Part shown: piece by piece, positions 47,254 through 59,088 of the stretch
How the letters are laid out: the number at the start of each line of letters is the position of its first letter
Position numbering within the stretch: position 1 is the stretch's first letter
Source: Melitaea cinxia
Lineage: Eukaryota > Arthropoda > Insecta > Lepidoptera > Nymphalidae
Direction: 5' to 3'
Assembly (NCBI RefSeq): GCF_905220565.1
Contig: NC_059406.1
Span: 14,890,001 to 14,954,000, forward strand
Length of the DNA stretch: 64,000 bases
The notes under the pieces: model-generated
Database searches by the model: none
The model's input: the letters and a program-made list of their open reading frames with translations, nothing else
Told to the model about the DNA's origin: nothing
Made by a program: the position numbers and the translations under genes

Positions 47254-49192
47254 ATCAGATTATTTATTTCGTTTAATTAAATAATCAGTATGGACAACGA
47301 ACGCATTTGTTTTCGTATGATGTTCTTTATTTTCGCGAGTTAGTTGTTTTTTACGATTGCGGTGTTACGTTTTCAGAAACTGTAAATATATTTTAGTTGT
47401 TAAGTGAATTTAGTTATAGTATTTTCATTTAATTATTTGAATTTGAAAAATGAATCAATCAATATCATCGATATATTGTAACATCAATTACCTGAATAAT
47501 AGAAAGAAAGAATATTATCAAAACCATAAATTTTTTAGTGATAAAACTTGAGTTACCCAAAGCGAAGCGAGAGCGGGCCGCTTGTATTAAATAATTTATA
47601 ATACGTTTAACACCAAGAATTAAAACACGTCGTTATAATATTGTACTAATGTATTAAAAACGTAAAAAATAATAGGAATTTTAAAAGTAGCGTATCGTTA
47701 TAACGCATCATTAAAATGTAGCCGTTGCGAACACCTCTAACTATGATAATAGGAATGAGTACCTACTTACGTTTTTTAAATCGGCCATTCCTTGTTCTTT
47801 TATGTCGAAGTGAATAATTATGTTCGTAATTCTTATAGAAAACACTTTTTCACAACTAACTCTTACTTACAATCCAACTTATTTTCAGCACTACTTTGTC
47901 AAACGTGATTTTATTTCTTAGGTGAATTTAAATTCTTTAATTATAGTTAGAGAACACATATAAACAACGACGACACCAATCTCAGCTTCACATAAAAATA
48001 TATTCTTCATCTTTTGCTGAAAATTGACTAAAACTAGTAACAAAACTCAAAATCTTTATTCATCTGGTTTTAAATTGCACTATGTGCAATTTGTTTGTGT
48101 GCACTGGCACTTGTGCACGGAGCATGACGTCTTTCTTGCTTGGCGATTGGAACTAAACTCTGCTGAATTGTGTGCTAAAGACGCTATGGGTTCTATGAGC
48201 TCATTGTAGATGAGAGGAATTTGAAGAATTTATCTAAACAAAGGATATGACACAAAAAAAGGCAACTTTCACAACTTTATTAGTTTACCTGCTGACCATT
48301 GTTTTCTTCCAGCCGGTAGGGTGATACAGTGTTACTGTCATAGAGATTACTGTATTTAAAGAATAATATAAATTCTAGAATATTGTGAGAACTGTTGGAA
48401 TAAAATCAATATTCTTTGAAAATAATTGACTAATAGTTTATATAATATAAAACGTCTTAAACAAATTAAACGCATTCTCGATTAGTAGATATTGCTACGA
48501 ACTTACTTTTTGATTATTGATTAGAAAACACGATTTGGTGGCTTAACATGGGCAAATAGCGATGATTTAAAAATGACGTTCACTTGTGTGTTATTTTTTT
48601 ACTGACTGAAAGGTCGAACAGCACACAAAAAATTGCAAATAAAATTTCGAGCAACATAACTATGATTAAAGGTGTTCTTTATATTAGATAGCGGATCAAA
48701 TAACCTAATATTTTTAAATAATAATCAGCATATTTTTAATTTTACCTGGCAAGCGTTATTTAGTTGAAAGAATATTTTTTACTTAACAACTCAAATGTAC
48801 AGAGCCAAATTGTACTCTAGTGCAACGGAATAAGAACAAAATTCCTTTCAATGTCCAGAAAATCTCACCTTGCCGTATAACACCTTGAAGCCCCATGTCA
48901 AATCGTATTCTATTGTAACCGAATAAGAACTATTTTCTTTTCAATATCCAGAACTGTTATATTTGGAAAACTAATATTTAAGAATATTTTTGTTCGTATA
49001 TTACGCGTTAGATTATATTATTTATTTCGTTTCGTTAAATAATAAGTATGGACAGCGCGTTTGTTTTCGTATGATGTTCGTTGTTTTCGTGAGTTAGTTA
49101 TTTTTTACGATTGCGGTGTTACGTTTTGAGAAACTGTAAATATAAGTTATTTGTTTAGTAAATTTAGTTATAGTATTTTTGTATAATTAATT

Positions 49193-49335
49193 AAAACGCC
49201 ACGAAAAGGACAAACGTGGAATTATTTTATTGTTGTGAATGAAATCGCTAAGAAAGCGGAATGTAAATATTGTAAAAAGATACTTTCATCAAAAAATACT
49301 ATATCGAATTTGAAAAATCAATCAATTAATATAAT
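49193..49335 (+). pseudogene. BED-type zinc finger remnant, array copy 7
   Basis: The frame is otherwise the longest kept (WNYFIVVNEIAKKAECKYCK), but the start codon ATG is ACG here. Copies at about 41395 and 47430 have lost this part altogether. Confidence 0.65.
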
Positions 49336-49551
49336 CGATATATTGTAACATTAATTACAAAATAGAAAGAAAGGAATATTATCAAAATCATAAAATTTTT
49401 ATTGATAAAACTTGAGTTACCCGAAGCGAAGGGAGAGCGGGCCGCTAGTATTAAATAATTTATAATATGTAACGTTTAACAGCGAGAATCAAAAAACGTC
49501 GTATAATAATAGGCATTTTAAAAGTAGGATATCGTTATAACGTATCATTAA

Positions 49552-50505
49552 AACCCAGATAAGCCTACTGTCCTATATGTAGGACAGTGAAAATAAAAAT
49601 ATATTTCAAATTACCCTCTTAACCTAACAATATTTACTCATGTGATTAGTAGTGACGAACGTATGTGCTTTTATAGAAAAATAAAAAAATTCAGTTATTT
49701 TAACAGTTTTATATAATAGTTAAGTGTAAAACGTGTAATAAAAGTGAGTTGCAGACATGTCGAATTACAGGTATGTATAAATAGTTGTATTTTAAAAGTA
49801 AGATATTTTTTTTTTTTTTGGTGTTGACAAGTGGTTGATAACCTCAACTTTAGTACTAACAAAATATTATAGTAATAACAAATTAAAAATTCGCTATAAT
49901 ACGTTATAAATACTGGTGTACTACATATAGGACAGTAGGATAATACAACTATCTTTTACAGGCTGTTAGCTGCACATGAAATTTTGGTCGCTTTGGAAAA
50001 CATTTTTGGTGGTGCAGATAATAGGGATAGAGTGATATGGATTCTACCTCCTGTTGATCCCGACTGCCCCACTGATGAAGATTCGGGGGAAGAATTTAAT
50101 GTGATGCTGAACAACTTGCCACGAAATATACTGCTTCAACCGGCAGAAGTCAGGGATAGGTTTCGGTGAGTGACACAGAAGAAGAAGCTTCTGATTCTAA
50201 ACGTCGAACAAAACGTAGGCGAACCTTCGCATGGAGAAAACAAGACTTGGAAAAAAATCCAGTGAATTGGCCTGAGGTCCAAGGAGCTTTCCAAGATTGA
50301 ATGATGAGCATTTTTGATTTTTTTACGATTACATGTTATTTACTCATATGATTTTTTATTTTTTTATTTTCCCCATATTATCCTACTGTCCTATATTTAG
50401 GACGGCTGATTCCCTGAAAGCCTTAGTGTAAATATTTTTTTCAGCATTTTTTTTTACATTATTTATGGTTTATAAAACCAATTTATATTAATTTTTGTAA
50501 GGTGG
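49552..50505 (+). mobile_element. PiggyBac-like element, internally deleted, in a TTAA site
   Basis: Array sequence GCATCATTAAAATATAGCC is split at TTAA: TTAA at 49548-49551 and 50506-50509 flank a 954-bp insert. Inside, CCTACTGTCCTATATGTAGG occurs near both ends (49564 and about 50391) and in reverse near 49928, a subterminal repeat set. It carries only the start of a transposase gene. The terminal inverted repeat is weak by eye. Confidence 0.8.
49757..50169 (+). pseudogene. PiggyBac-like transposase N-terminus
   Basis: Exon 1 49757-49770 (ATG, donor GTATGT) joins exon 2 from 49962 (after TTTTACAG) in frame: MSNYR then LLAAHEILVALENIFGGADN. The clauses WILPPVDPDCPTDEDSGEE and NNLPRN are the acidic N-terminal region of piggyBac-type transposases. 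The frame stops at 50169; one base further out of frame the sequence continues as DTEEEASDSKRRTKRRR and WRKQDLEKNP. So there is a frameshift plus loss of the whole catalytic DDD domain. Confidence 0.75.
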
Positions 50506-50739
50506 TTAAAATATAGCCGTTACGAACACCTCTAACTATGATAATAGGAATGATTACCTACATATGGTTTTTAAATCGGCCATTGATGATACATTCTTTG
50601 TTCTTTTACGTCGAATTTAATATGTTCGTGGTTCTTATAGAAAACACCTTTTCATAAGTAACTCTTACTTATAACCCAAACTATTTTCAGCACTACTTTG
50701 TTTTTTTTATTATTTATTATAGCCATACAGCCTTAAAGG

Positions 50740-51965
50740 CTAAGTCGGCTCATAAGTCTTAAATGCTAGATCTGTATACAAATATTTACATAGTTTGGTC
50801 GTCTGAGTCTGATTGTCTGAGGAACATAGAGTGAATATGAAGCTGAGGGTTCTATCACTGAAAGTAGTTGTAAATTTAGAGCTAAAAACGTTATGGAAAA
50901 AGAAAAAGAGGTTTTCCCTGCCACAACCGATTTCTGTTAAGAGTTCCTGTCTCAAGGGTTCATTTCTGGTACATTCCATGAGTACATGGTAAATATCCTC
51001 ATGGGAGTCACAGACGGTACAGTTAGGACTATTAGCTTTTTGCATAAGATAAAGAAAACAATTAAGTGGAAGGTGGTAGGATCGAACTCTGAAAGCAAGT
51101 GAAAGGTCTCGTTGGTTAAGTTTAATTTTACAGAACCACGGAACATTTGGCGGTTTATCTGACAAAGTACGGTACCACAAGCCTTTAACCCCAGACTTAT
51201 CTTGAAAATATAAGTCCCATGCTGAGTAGGCTCTTTTCTTGATTAGACCCAGGAAATCAGTATAGTGGGAAGTCACGTCGATTGGAATCCCATCATATGA
51301 TGCTGTTTTTGCCAAGACGTCGGCCATCTCATTGCCACGAATACCGACGTGAGATAGCACCCACTGAAGTCGGACATTTACCCCATTACGTATTAATTTT
51401 AACATCACTGGAAGCCTCATTTCTTCCTAATCCATCCTCGGCACAGGAAATCAAATTGTACAAACTACTTTGGGAATCTGAAACTATAAGTACATTCTTG
51501 TATTCTGAGCTTTCTATATATGACAGAGCCTCTCGAATTGCTATAAGTTCCAGACTAATTATTGGAATATGTGAATTTGGAACAGTAAATTTGGCTTGAA
51601 AATTGTTTTTTGAATCAAAAAAGGAACAACTTTTTGCGTCATTAGTTATCGATCTGTCGGTGAACATAGTCCGGATACGTTGTTTTGTGGTGAGTTTCGA
51701 CAATTTTTTGTGAAGGAAAATTCTTTTTTGAACTAGTAAAAGAAGGTATAGTTGGTAGGCAAATCGTCCTAAGTGGAATTGTAAAATTCCGACTAAATTC
51801 CGACTCCGAAACCATCACTTCTGTCCTTTCGAAAACAATTAAATCCAGATATACATACATGCTTATCCTCAGACAACCAGGACTCCGAACATATACATAT
51901 GTGAATATTTTCCTTATATAAATAACACTCCAAATCAGTAATTTTCGGAAGTAGCCTACGACAGT
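50740..51965 (-). pseudogene. LINE ORF2 remnant: endonuclease start fused to RNase H
   Basis: From 51965 down the frame reads WNCRRLLPKITDLE and SESWLSEDKHVCISGFNCF, the N-terminus of an AP-type endonuclease. From about 51700 it is RNase H: FTDRS (first Asp), LELIAIREAL (Glu), SDSQSSL (Asp), GNEMADVLAK (last Asp). A frameshift near 51420 separates the third and fourth motifs. Then comes a tail with CTVCDSHEDIYHVLMEC and a stop at 50740. Most of the endonuclease and all of the RT are gone. Confidence 0.8.
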
Positions 51966-51967
51966 TC

Positions 51968-52263
51968 CACTGTATTTTTTTTTTTTTATGTCACTAGGTC
52001 AGCAAACAAGCGTACGGCTCACCTGATGGTAAGCGATTACCATAGCTTATAGACAGCTGCAACACCAGAAGCATCGCAAGCGCGTTGCCGACCCAATCCC
52101 CAATCCCCTAGGAGCTCTGGTCACTTTACTCACCAACAGGAACACAATATTGCTTGAAAACAGTATTATTTTGCTGTGATCTTCTGTAAGGTCGAGGTAC
52201 TACCCCAGTCGGGCTGCTCCATATTTTGAGCAGGAAATTCCTGCTGTGCCCTACCTCAGTAAA
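51968..52263 (+). repeat. Interspersed repeat family A, complete copy nested in LINE
   Basis: It lies between ORF1 and ORF2 of the LINE, with the same limits as 17384-17697 (GCAAACAAGCGTACGGCTCA to GCCCTACCTCAGT). A T run of 13 precedes it. Confidence 0.8.
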
Positions 52264-52281
52264 ATATGTATGTGTATCACA

Positions 52282-53446
52282 TTAAGACTCATTATATTGA
52301 TTAAATAAAAGAGATGTATTTCTAATAATTTCACACTTGCGAAGAAAATTCGAGTTTTTTAATGATGCGGCTTTTCCGATTCTTCTGGACGATAATTTTG
52401 ATATTATTTCCTTCAGCATTTTTCTAAGACTATCAATATCTTCAGTATAGTTAAGAGTTATCTGAAGGATATTTTCTTTTCCGAAAGTTTCGTCAAGGTA
52501 ATTTTTGAATTCGTCAATTGACAATGGATGATCACTGGATTTTAGGATATTTTTTATCGCGTCCAATTCTGTAGATTGTATATTAAGCATTGGTATTATT
52601 TTTTTTTGGTTTTTTTTCGAAATATTTTTATCTACCATAATATCAGAACATTCTGTCGAAGTTTCACTTAACTCTGAGTCACTCAATAATGTTTCCTTAC
52701 TGTCTGGAATTTTCTTTAATGTATTACTTTCATAAGATTCAGTTGAAGGTGGGTGTGGTCTTTTGAAAGAGCCAATGGGTTGGAATTCAGTTACATCAGA
52801 GGTTAGGTCCATATTCGTTGTCTGCGGTTTGAAGATAGAATTAGATTCATCAGGACACTTTTTGGCTACATGTCCTTCTTTTTTACATATGAAGCAGGTC
52901 AAGGTGTTCGTAGAGGTATATATCCAATAGGGGGTGTTGTCGTGTTCAATTTTTATACGATCAGGTAGGTGTTTAAGGTCTTCTGGTGATATGTAAGCCT
53001 GACCACGAAAACTGAAAATGTGACTAAAGCCAGGCTCGCCGATTCCGGCCCTTATAAACGAGATAGACGATGCCAATTTGATATTCAACTCGATCAGTTT
53101 CTTTTCGATAACATTGTGGGGAATGATCGGGCATACATTTGAGAAAATTATTCGTTTGTTCCTTGTAATGAGAGGTCGTATAGGATTTTTTTTTGTTATT
53201 TAGCATTAAACATTGATGTTTCTCTACTAAATCATCCACAATTTCTTTTGTAGAAACAAACACACACACTCTGTTATTGGACATACGACTGAGGAATCGA
53301 ATTTGAGTAGGATCGATAAGTTTTCCGAAGGCGAAAGCATAGTCTTTAATTTGTGTGTCGTCGACTGCGTCTATTACAACAGCTTGATCTTTAGTGGGAA
53401 ACGAAACAGTTTGGGTTATCGTCGAATAACTTGGTTTAGATGCCAT
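52282..53446 (-). pseudogene. LINE ORF1 (nucleic-acid-binding protein), one frameshift
   Basis: The likely start is MASKPSYSTITQTVSFP at 53446; an upstream ATG at 53467 is less likely. The first part ends in a wrong frame after the nine-base A run on the - strand (53186-53194). The correct reading continues in the frame that runs to 52282 with SSISFIRAGIGEPGFSHI and a CCHC zinc knuckle CFICKKEGHVAKKC. The rest is Ser/Lys-rich with a C-terminal helix region. By family knowledge ORF1 coats the LINE RNA. Confidence 0.8.
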
Positions 53447-53998
53447 CGTTCCTGTGGTCAGAAACAATGGAGGTAGTTGTAAAATAATTTACTCGGTTGC
53501 GTACTCGTCATGCGGCGCACACAAATACACTCGTAGACAAGAACGCGGTACACGTGTACGCTTATCGGCGTACCGAAAATGTGATTTTTTTTTCTTCGGT
53601 GAATTTAAACTGTTTAATTCTTAGTTAGAGTACACATATAAACAACTTCAACACCAATCTCAGCTTCACATAGAAATATATTCTTCATCTTTTGCTGGAA
53701 ATTGACTAAAACTTGTAACAAAACCTGGAATCTTTATTCATCTGGTTTTAAATTACTTGCATATGCTTTATGTGCAATTTGTTTGTGTGCACTGGCACTT
53801 AAGCACGGAGCATGACGTCTGTCTTCCTTGGCGATTGGAACTAAACTGTGCTGAATTGTGCGCTAAGGACGCTGTGGGTTCTATGAGCTCATTGTAAATG
53901 AGAGGAATTTGAAGAATTTATCTAAACAAAAGATATGACACAAAGGCAACTTTTACAACTTTATTAGTTTACCTGCTGACAATTGTTTTCCTCCGCTA

Positions 53999-55328
53999 CT
54001 GCTGTGTGGCTACGGCACCAAAGAATATAGCCACCCCCTCTCTTCCCGTGGGTGTTGTAAGAGGCGACTAAGGGATAACAAGGTTCCACTACCACCTTGG
54101 AACTTAAGAAGCCGACCGATGGCGAAATAACCATCTAACCGCTGGCTTTGAAACACAGGCCGAAGACCACATCCGTACTGTTCGGCAGATTATTCAAAAG
54201 ACAGAAGAATATTATCAACCGCTGTGTATGGATGGCATTTGTGGACTACGAGAAAGCCTTCGACTCTGTCGAGACCTGGGCTGTCCTGGACTCTCTGCAG
54301 AGATGTCATCAAATATCATCTGGCGATATATCGAGGTACTGAAATCTATGTACGACGCGGCGACGATGACCGTTAATGTCCAGGACCAGAGAACAAGACC
54401 TATTTCCCTCCGGCGTGGGGTAAGACAGAGAGATGTAATATCACCGAAACTGTTTATCACTGCGCTGGAGGATGTCTTTAAGACCTTAGATTGGGGGGAA
54501 CGAGGCATTAACGTCAACGGTGAATTCATCTCTCACCTTCGTTTCGCCGACGATATTGTCATCTTTGCGGAGACGTTGTATGAGTTAGGCCAGATGCCGT
54601 CCGGCCTAAACAGGTCCTCGCAGCGTGTTGGTCTCTGTATGAACTTGGACAAAACGAAAGTTATGTTTAACAACCAAGTCATACCGAGAACGGTATCGGT
54701 CGATGGTACCCTTCTCGAAGTCGTTCAGGATTATATTTACCTAGGCCACACTATCCAACTAGGCCGCAACTTCGAGAAGGAGGCCGACAGGAGGATACGG
54801 TTGGGATGGGCGGCGTTTGGCAGACTTCGTCGAGTCTTCACTTCGAAGATTCCGCAATGCTTGAAGACAAAAGTCTTCGAGTAATGCGTCCTGCCTGTGT
54901 TAACATATGGAGCCGAGACGTGGACACTGATGAAGCGGCTGGTCCACAAGTTTAGATTCGCTCAACGTGCAAAGGAACGGGCTATGCTTGGGGTTTCTGT
55001 CAAAGATAGGATTAAAAATGAGACTATCCGCGAAAGAACGAAAGTAACCGAATAGCCCACAGAATTAGCAAGTTGAAGTGGCAGTGGGCTGGTCATTTGT
55101 GTCGCAGGACCGATGGCCGTTGGAGTAGACGGGACGGGGAGTGGAGACCGCGTCTTGGCAAACGCAGTGTGGGACGTCCCCCAGCCCGTTGGACCGACGA
55201 TCTACGTAAGATTGCTGGTGTAGGCTGGATGAGGATTGCGGAAAACCGAGATGTCTGGCGCGAACTTGGGGAGGCCTATGTCTAGCCGTGGAGTGCAGTA
55301 GGCTGAGCTGACTGACTGACTGACTGAT
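53999..55328 (+). mobile_element. RTE-clade LINE, internally deleted and frameshifted
   Basis: It begins CTGCTGTGTGGCTACGGCAC like the short elements, leaves their sequence at GCCGAAGAC (54167), and ends with GGCCTATGTCTAGCCGTGGA and a CTGA tandem tail (55311-55326). It truncates the last array copy. The endonuclease part is missing between head and RT. Confidence 0.9.
54168..55285 (+). pseudogene. RTE reverse transcriptase, broken
   Basis: Successive frames give AFVDYEKAFDSVETWAVL, LRRGVRQRDVISPKLF, FADDIVIFAETL, GLCMNLDKTKVMFNNQV, ETWTLMKRLVHKF, and WQWAGHLCRRTDGRW with GRPPARWTDDLRKIAG and WRELGEAYV at the end, all in the order of RTE-type RTs. The frame breaks near 54310, near 54884 (stop after KTKVFE) and near 55053 (stop after KVTE). 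Arg replaces the Gly in the usual RQGD block. It is not functional. Confidence 0.9.
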
Positions 55329-55384
55329 ATGTGAAGTGTATGTTGAGATTGCTAAGGCTCAAGGACTTAAGTAATTTAATTTAA

Positions 55385-55515
55385 TTTACACTTTATTGTA
55401 CACATATAAAAAAGTCTACAATTTTTGAAAAAAAAAAATTACAAAAAGAAATGTACAACAGGCGGTCCTATCGCTAATCAGCGATCTCTTCCAGACAACC
55501 AGCTTGGAGGAGATA
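55385..55515. repeat. Interspersed repeat family B, second copy
   Basis: It has ACTTTATTGTACAC, GGCGGTCCTATCGCTAATCA and GCGATCTCTTCCAGACAACC, as at 5905-6030 with an A-rich tract in between. Confidence 0.65.
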
Positions 55516-56074
55516 ATGTAAAAAAAGCGGAAAGGATGTACAGAATTAAAATGAAAGAAAACAGGAAAAAACCAAATAAAAACCAATAATACACACATAC
55601 ATACATAAATATATACACATATTTGACATATAAAAATATGACATATATAGTAGATGGTACATTTCATATATCAAGCACCCCACGCTTTTTACTCTGAATT
55701 GAATTTTTAATTCTTTCAATAACTTAAATTTTATTACAATTTTATTTTGAAGTAATTAATTCTAATTGATTGTTCGATCTTCTACTACTGTAATATAAAC
55801 TCTTTGTAATTTTTTTTTACTTTTTAGATTGATTAGCTATAAAAGCGTGGTTTTTTAGTTTTTTTTTTAAACTATAATTTTTTTTTGTTAGATTTTTCAA
55901 TTAATTATTTGCGGGTATGCATTTTAGAAATTTAATCAACACATACACACACACACACATACATACATACAACCCAAGGTAATAAAAGCGTGGTAAAAAT
56001 ACAAATCGAACAGCGTAAGAAACTACAGAACAATGCATTCGTACGTACTCGGCGAATACATTCTGCTTCGTCTA

Positions 56075-56290
56075 GGTCCAATAACGTCACAGGCTGGAGC
56101 GCCGCTTGTAACATGCAGCACTTCAGCCTGTGATATCTCACTGCTAGGTCTCTTTCCTCGCGTAGGAGAAGGATCAGAGCTTAATCCACCACGCTGCTCC
56201 AATGCAGGTTGGCAGATATATTCCCTACTATGAGTAAAGATCGCTATCAGGTGCACATGATAACAACCGGGACCGACGGCTTAACGTGCT
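56075..56290 (-). repeat. Interspersed repeat family D, second copy
   Basis: It shares CTTAATCCACCACGCTGCTC, ATATATTCCCTACTATGAGT and GATCGCTATCAGGTG with 20390-20640. It continues without a gap into the SINE. Confidence 0.65.
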
Positions 56291-56453
56291 CTCCGAGGCA
56301 CGGTGGGGAGACCCACATGGACTGTACAAACACTCAGACCACGGCAAACACCTGTATGGCCAATACGAATGTTTGTCATGTGCAGGGATCGAACCCGCAA
56401 CCGCCAGCGCAACAGCCACAAACCAGTGTGCTGTGACCGTTGCGCCAACCCAT
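56286..56453 (-). mobile_element. tRNA-derived SINE
   Basis: The reverse complement starts GGTTGGCGCAACGGTCACAG (A-box region), has the B box TGCGGGTTCGATCCCTGC, then ATTGGCCATACAGGTGTTTG and a tail GGGTCTCCCCACCGTGCC. It is the best-kept SINE of this type in the window. Confidence 0.85.
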
Positions 56454-57571
56454 AGTCATGCGTATGCTTGGAAGCGCAACTTTAAATTACGTCCCATAAC
56501 TTTCTAATTTCTTAAGATATTTTATCGATTCTTTCACGTGTTTCATGTTTGTTATATTTTACTTAAATTTTTATAATGTATTCACAAAAAAAAAATGGAA
56601 AATTCTTCATTCTATAGTATACAGGAAGCCGTAACTTTGTTTAAATACTTATTTACATAAATAAATATTTTTGAAGTAAAAATAAAATACATTGTTTAAT
56701 AAATATTTTTATTATTTTACTTTCACACTGTTTGAAAATGAGAGCACATCAACATATAAAGATAAAACATGTGCGTTTCTTCTTGAGTAGAAAGCACACA
56801 ATATAACAGTTAACGAGGACTGATGTAAGTTACGAACGCCCGGTTCCAATATTTATACCAATCGTTTTCTTCTTCCTTTATGATGAAAACGTATCGGTTT
56901 TGAATATAGGAACCTCGTATAAAACTGAATTCGATTTTAAAAATTAGTACTAGTTACTGTTAACTACTGACAGATTAGCTCTAAATTTTGATATAGTTAC
57001 ACCTATCGTTGGTCAGCTTGTTACATTAAACACATTATACAAAACAAATTTTAATATAAAGCTGAACATTTGTATCCTAATGAGTGAGCAAATCCAGCGA
57101 AATCCTGTAAATAAATTACGTAAAATCAAAACAAGTAACAATTCATTTAGAAACAAATTTCTTTTATAATACTTATATTAAAAGCATGTACTATATATTC
57201 AATCAGTATATTTATAACCACAAATTCTAGTTATATATTATAAGAACAACGGTCTACTCTAACATCTATCTCTGTCTATGTAAACGACACAAAACGATGC
57301 CACTTAGCGCGAACAGCACTTATGGCCAGTTTCACCAGGTATGGATAAGTTTATCCTGCAAATAAGTTAGGAATAAGCTTAAGCAGGGTAAATGCAGCAG
57401 GATGTAAAATAGGCCGTTAGGACCTGTTTCACCTCAATTCAGAAACAACAACTTTCATATTATATAAATAATAATATCACGTAGAATGGAGAATACACGG
57501 ATTGATCGGCGTGGTTGAGATAACAGTCTCAATTTAAATTTGAAAACAGGCAAAATAGTCACTTTCATTGC

Positions 57572-57848
57572 TACGAGCCATACATAAATTACGACACGCG
57601 AATTTCACGATTTTTTACCCCTTTCCCCGGCTTGTCACAGATGGTCACGAGTACCCCTACCCAGTGCGACGTCAAATAATTTACAATTTTACTTCTATAA
57701 ATTATTTTAGTCATTATTTTTATTTCAAATTAACTAACAATTTATATTTTGAAATGTGATGTCACAAAATTTTGGACCCCACCCCTTGTCGCACAGTTGC
57801 ACACTTCTTCGACACCACACGTGACGTAATTTACGAATGGCTCCCTAT
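57572..57848. mobile_element. MITE with AAATTACGTCA inverted ends, second copy
   Basis: ATACATAAATTACGACACGCG at the left pairs with CACGTGACGTAATTTACGAATG at the right. The interior matches 15710-15946 (CTTGTCACAGATGG, TTTTGAAATGTGATGTCAC). Confidence 0.75.
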
Positions 57849-59088
57849 TACTGTATATTAAAGCGTCATAAGTAAATACTCCAACCCTCATATTGGAGGT
57901 AGATTGATAATAGGCAAACTGAAAAATGAATGTTGTAAGCGCATAACTCGAGAATGGCTCGAACAGTTCGGATAATTTATTTTTTTGTATTTTTGTTAAG
58001 GTCAATTGAAGGTTTTAATACTAAAAAAAAGAAACAATTTTTACTATTACTTTTTGACAGAACGAAGTCTATCCGGACAGCTAGTAGCTAATAAATAAAT
58101 AAATATTTTTTTTTATTTTTATAAATAAAATACTTTAAACAATGTGAATTATCGTAACAACGAAGATGTACTTAAGATAACCAATTTAAAACCGGTTCCT
58201 ATATTCATAAACGATTTGTTATCCTCAAAACTAATGTAAAGAACCAATGAGTAAAATAAATCGTTTTTTTCAATATGGGAAACTGACTCTAATGCGACCG
58301 TATCGCTTCGCGTCGTTACGTGTCTATGTGTCGTGTCGGTCAAGTAAAACAACATGTAACGAATTACTATGATATGGGACCAGAAAATAATTTATTTACA
58401 CTAGTGTTACGCGAATGAACTAAAGAAAACGATTAGATTTTAAAAGTTTAAAATCCGGTTGTTATATTTATAAAACAGTTCGTTTTGTTTACGAACAAGT
58501 CATATACAACGGAAGCAAAACGAACCGTTTAATAAAGCAACCAGGCCTTAATCGCTAGTTACAGTTATTTACCAAACGTTATGAGGATGTTTTTTTTTAT
58601 ATTGCACAAGACACGGTGATAAGTCAGAATGATATTGCTAAAACATGTTTTATGAAATTTAATTAGATAGTTTCGTGCCTAGATTCATTAGCTATACTTT
58701 TATAAACGAAATGAATTAACAGAGATCAAGTTATATATAAAACGCTATTTGTAAATAAATTTCACAAATATTTGAATCTATATAAAACTTAACACTTCTT
58801 TGTGTAACGATGGATTCGAATTCGTTCATTCAAAATCCACGCAACGTTGTAGAATAAAAATGACCCTTACTGAAATGATATAGGGATCATTTTACTACTA
58901 ATCGTATAAATATTCAAGCAAAATCAAAATATCGAAAGTAAATATCAATTCAGCTAGAGTAAATTTAGTCATATTTATGTTACATGTTCATTGATTTTTT
59001 TTTCTTTGACTCTAACAATTGAATTGTGGCTAAAGTTTTAACAATGAAAATATTCTTTTATTCTTTCGTTACGTTTCGGCTAAGGTCT
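57849..59088. other. AT-rich stretch with decayed repeat pieces
   Basis: No gene is visible. Near 58190-58230 and 58450-58525 are pieces (GGTTCCTATATTCATAAACG; AAAACGAACCGTTTAATAAA) related to the fold-back element at 63470-63635. Elsewhere it is unremarkable. Confidence 0.5.

Larger units (their letters stand above)
50700..53575 (-). mobile_element. I-clade-like LINE with internal deletion, inserted in the array
   Basis: Array sequence CACTACTTTGTT / AAATGTGATTTT is split by this insert. On the - strand it runs: 5' UTR with TCGGTACGCCGATAAGCG, ORF1, a family A repeat, the start of ORF2 endonuclease, RNase H, a Cys/His-rich tail, and an A-rich 3' end at 50700. The reverse transcriptase is missing. 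The presence of RNase H and a C-x2-C...H...C tail places it in the I/LOA-type group rather than RTE. Confidence 0.85.
32598..53998. repeat. Tandem array of a roughly 2-kb unit, about eight copies with nested insertions
   Basis: Taking CTCATTGTA(A/G)ATGAGAGG as the unit start, copies begin at 32617, 36919, 38798, 42173, 44276, 48200 and 53888; a further copy lacking this start begins near 34993. The cleanest interval, 36919-38797, is 1.88 kb. Marker order is constant: CTGCTGACCATTGTTTTC, AAACGCATTCTCGATTAG, CCTGGCAAGCGTTATTTA, ACGATTGCGGTGTTACG, a BED-finger remnant, ACCCGAAGCGAAGCGAGAGC, GCCGTTGCGAA, ACATTCCTTGTTCTTTTACG, GCACTGGCACTTGTGCAC. The block ending CGGGCCGCTAGT looks like a Helitron-type 3' end (hairpin then CTAG). 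Intervals over 2.1 kb are explained by inserted elements listed separately. No copy is coding-competent. Confidence 0.93.
55329..57571. other. Noncoding stretch with repeats B, D and SINE
   Basis: After the RTE tail the sequence is AT-rich. Apart from the repeats listed below I see no gene. Near 57325-57435 there is a GGCCAGTTTCACCA / GGACCTGTTTCACC pair that looks like part of another lepidopteran repeat. Confidence 0.55.
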
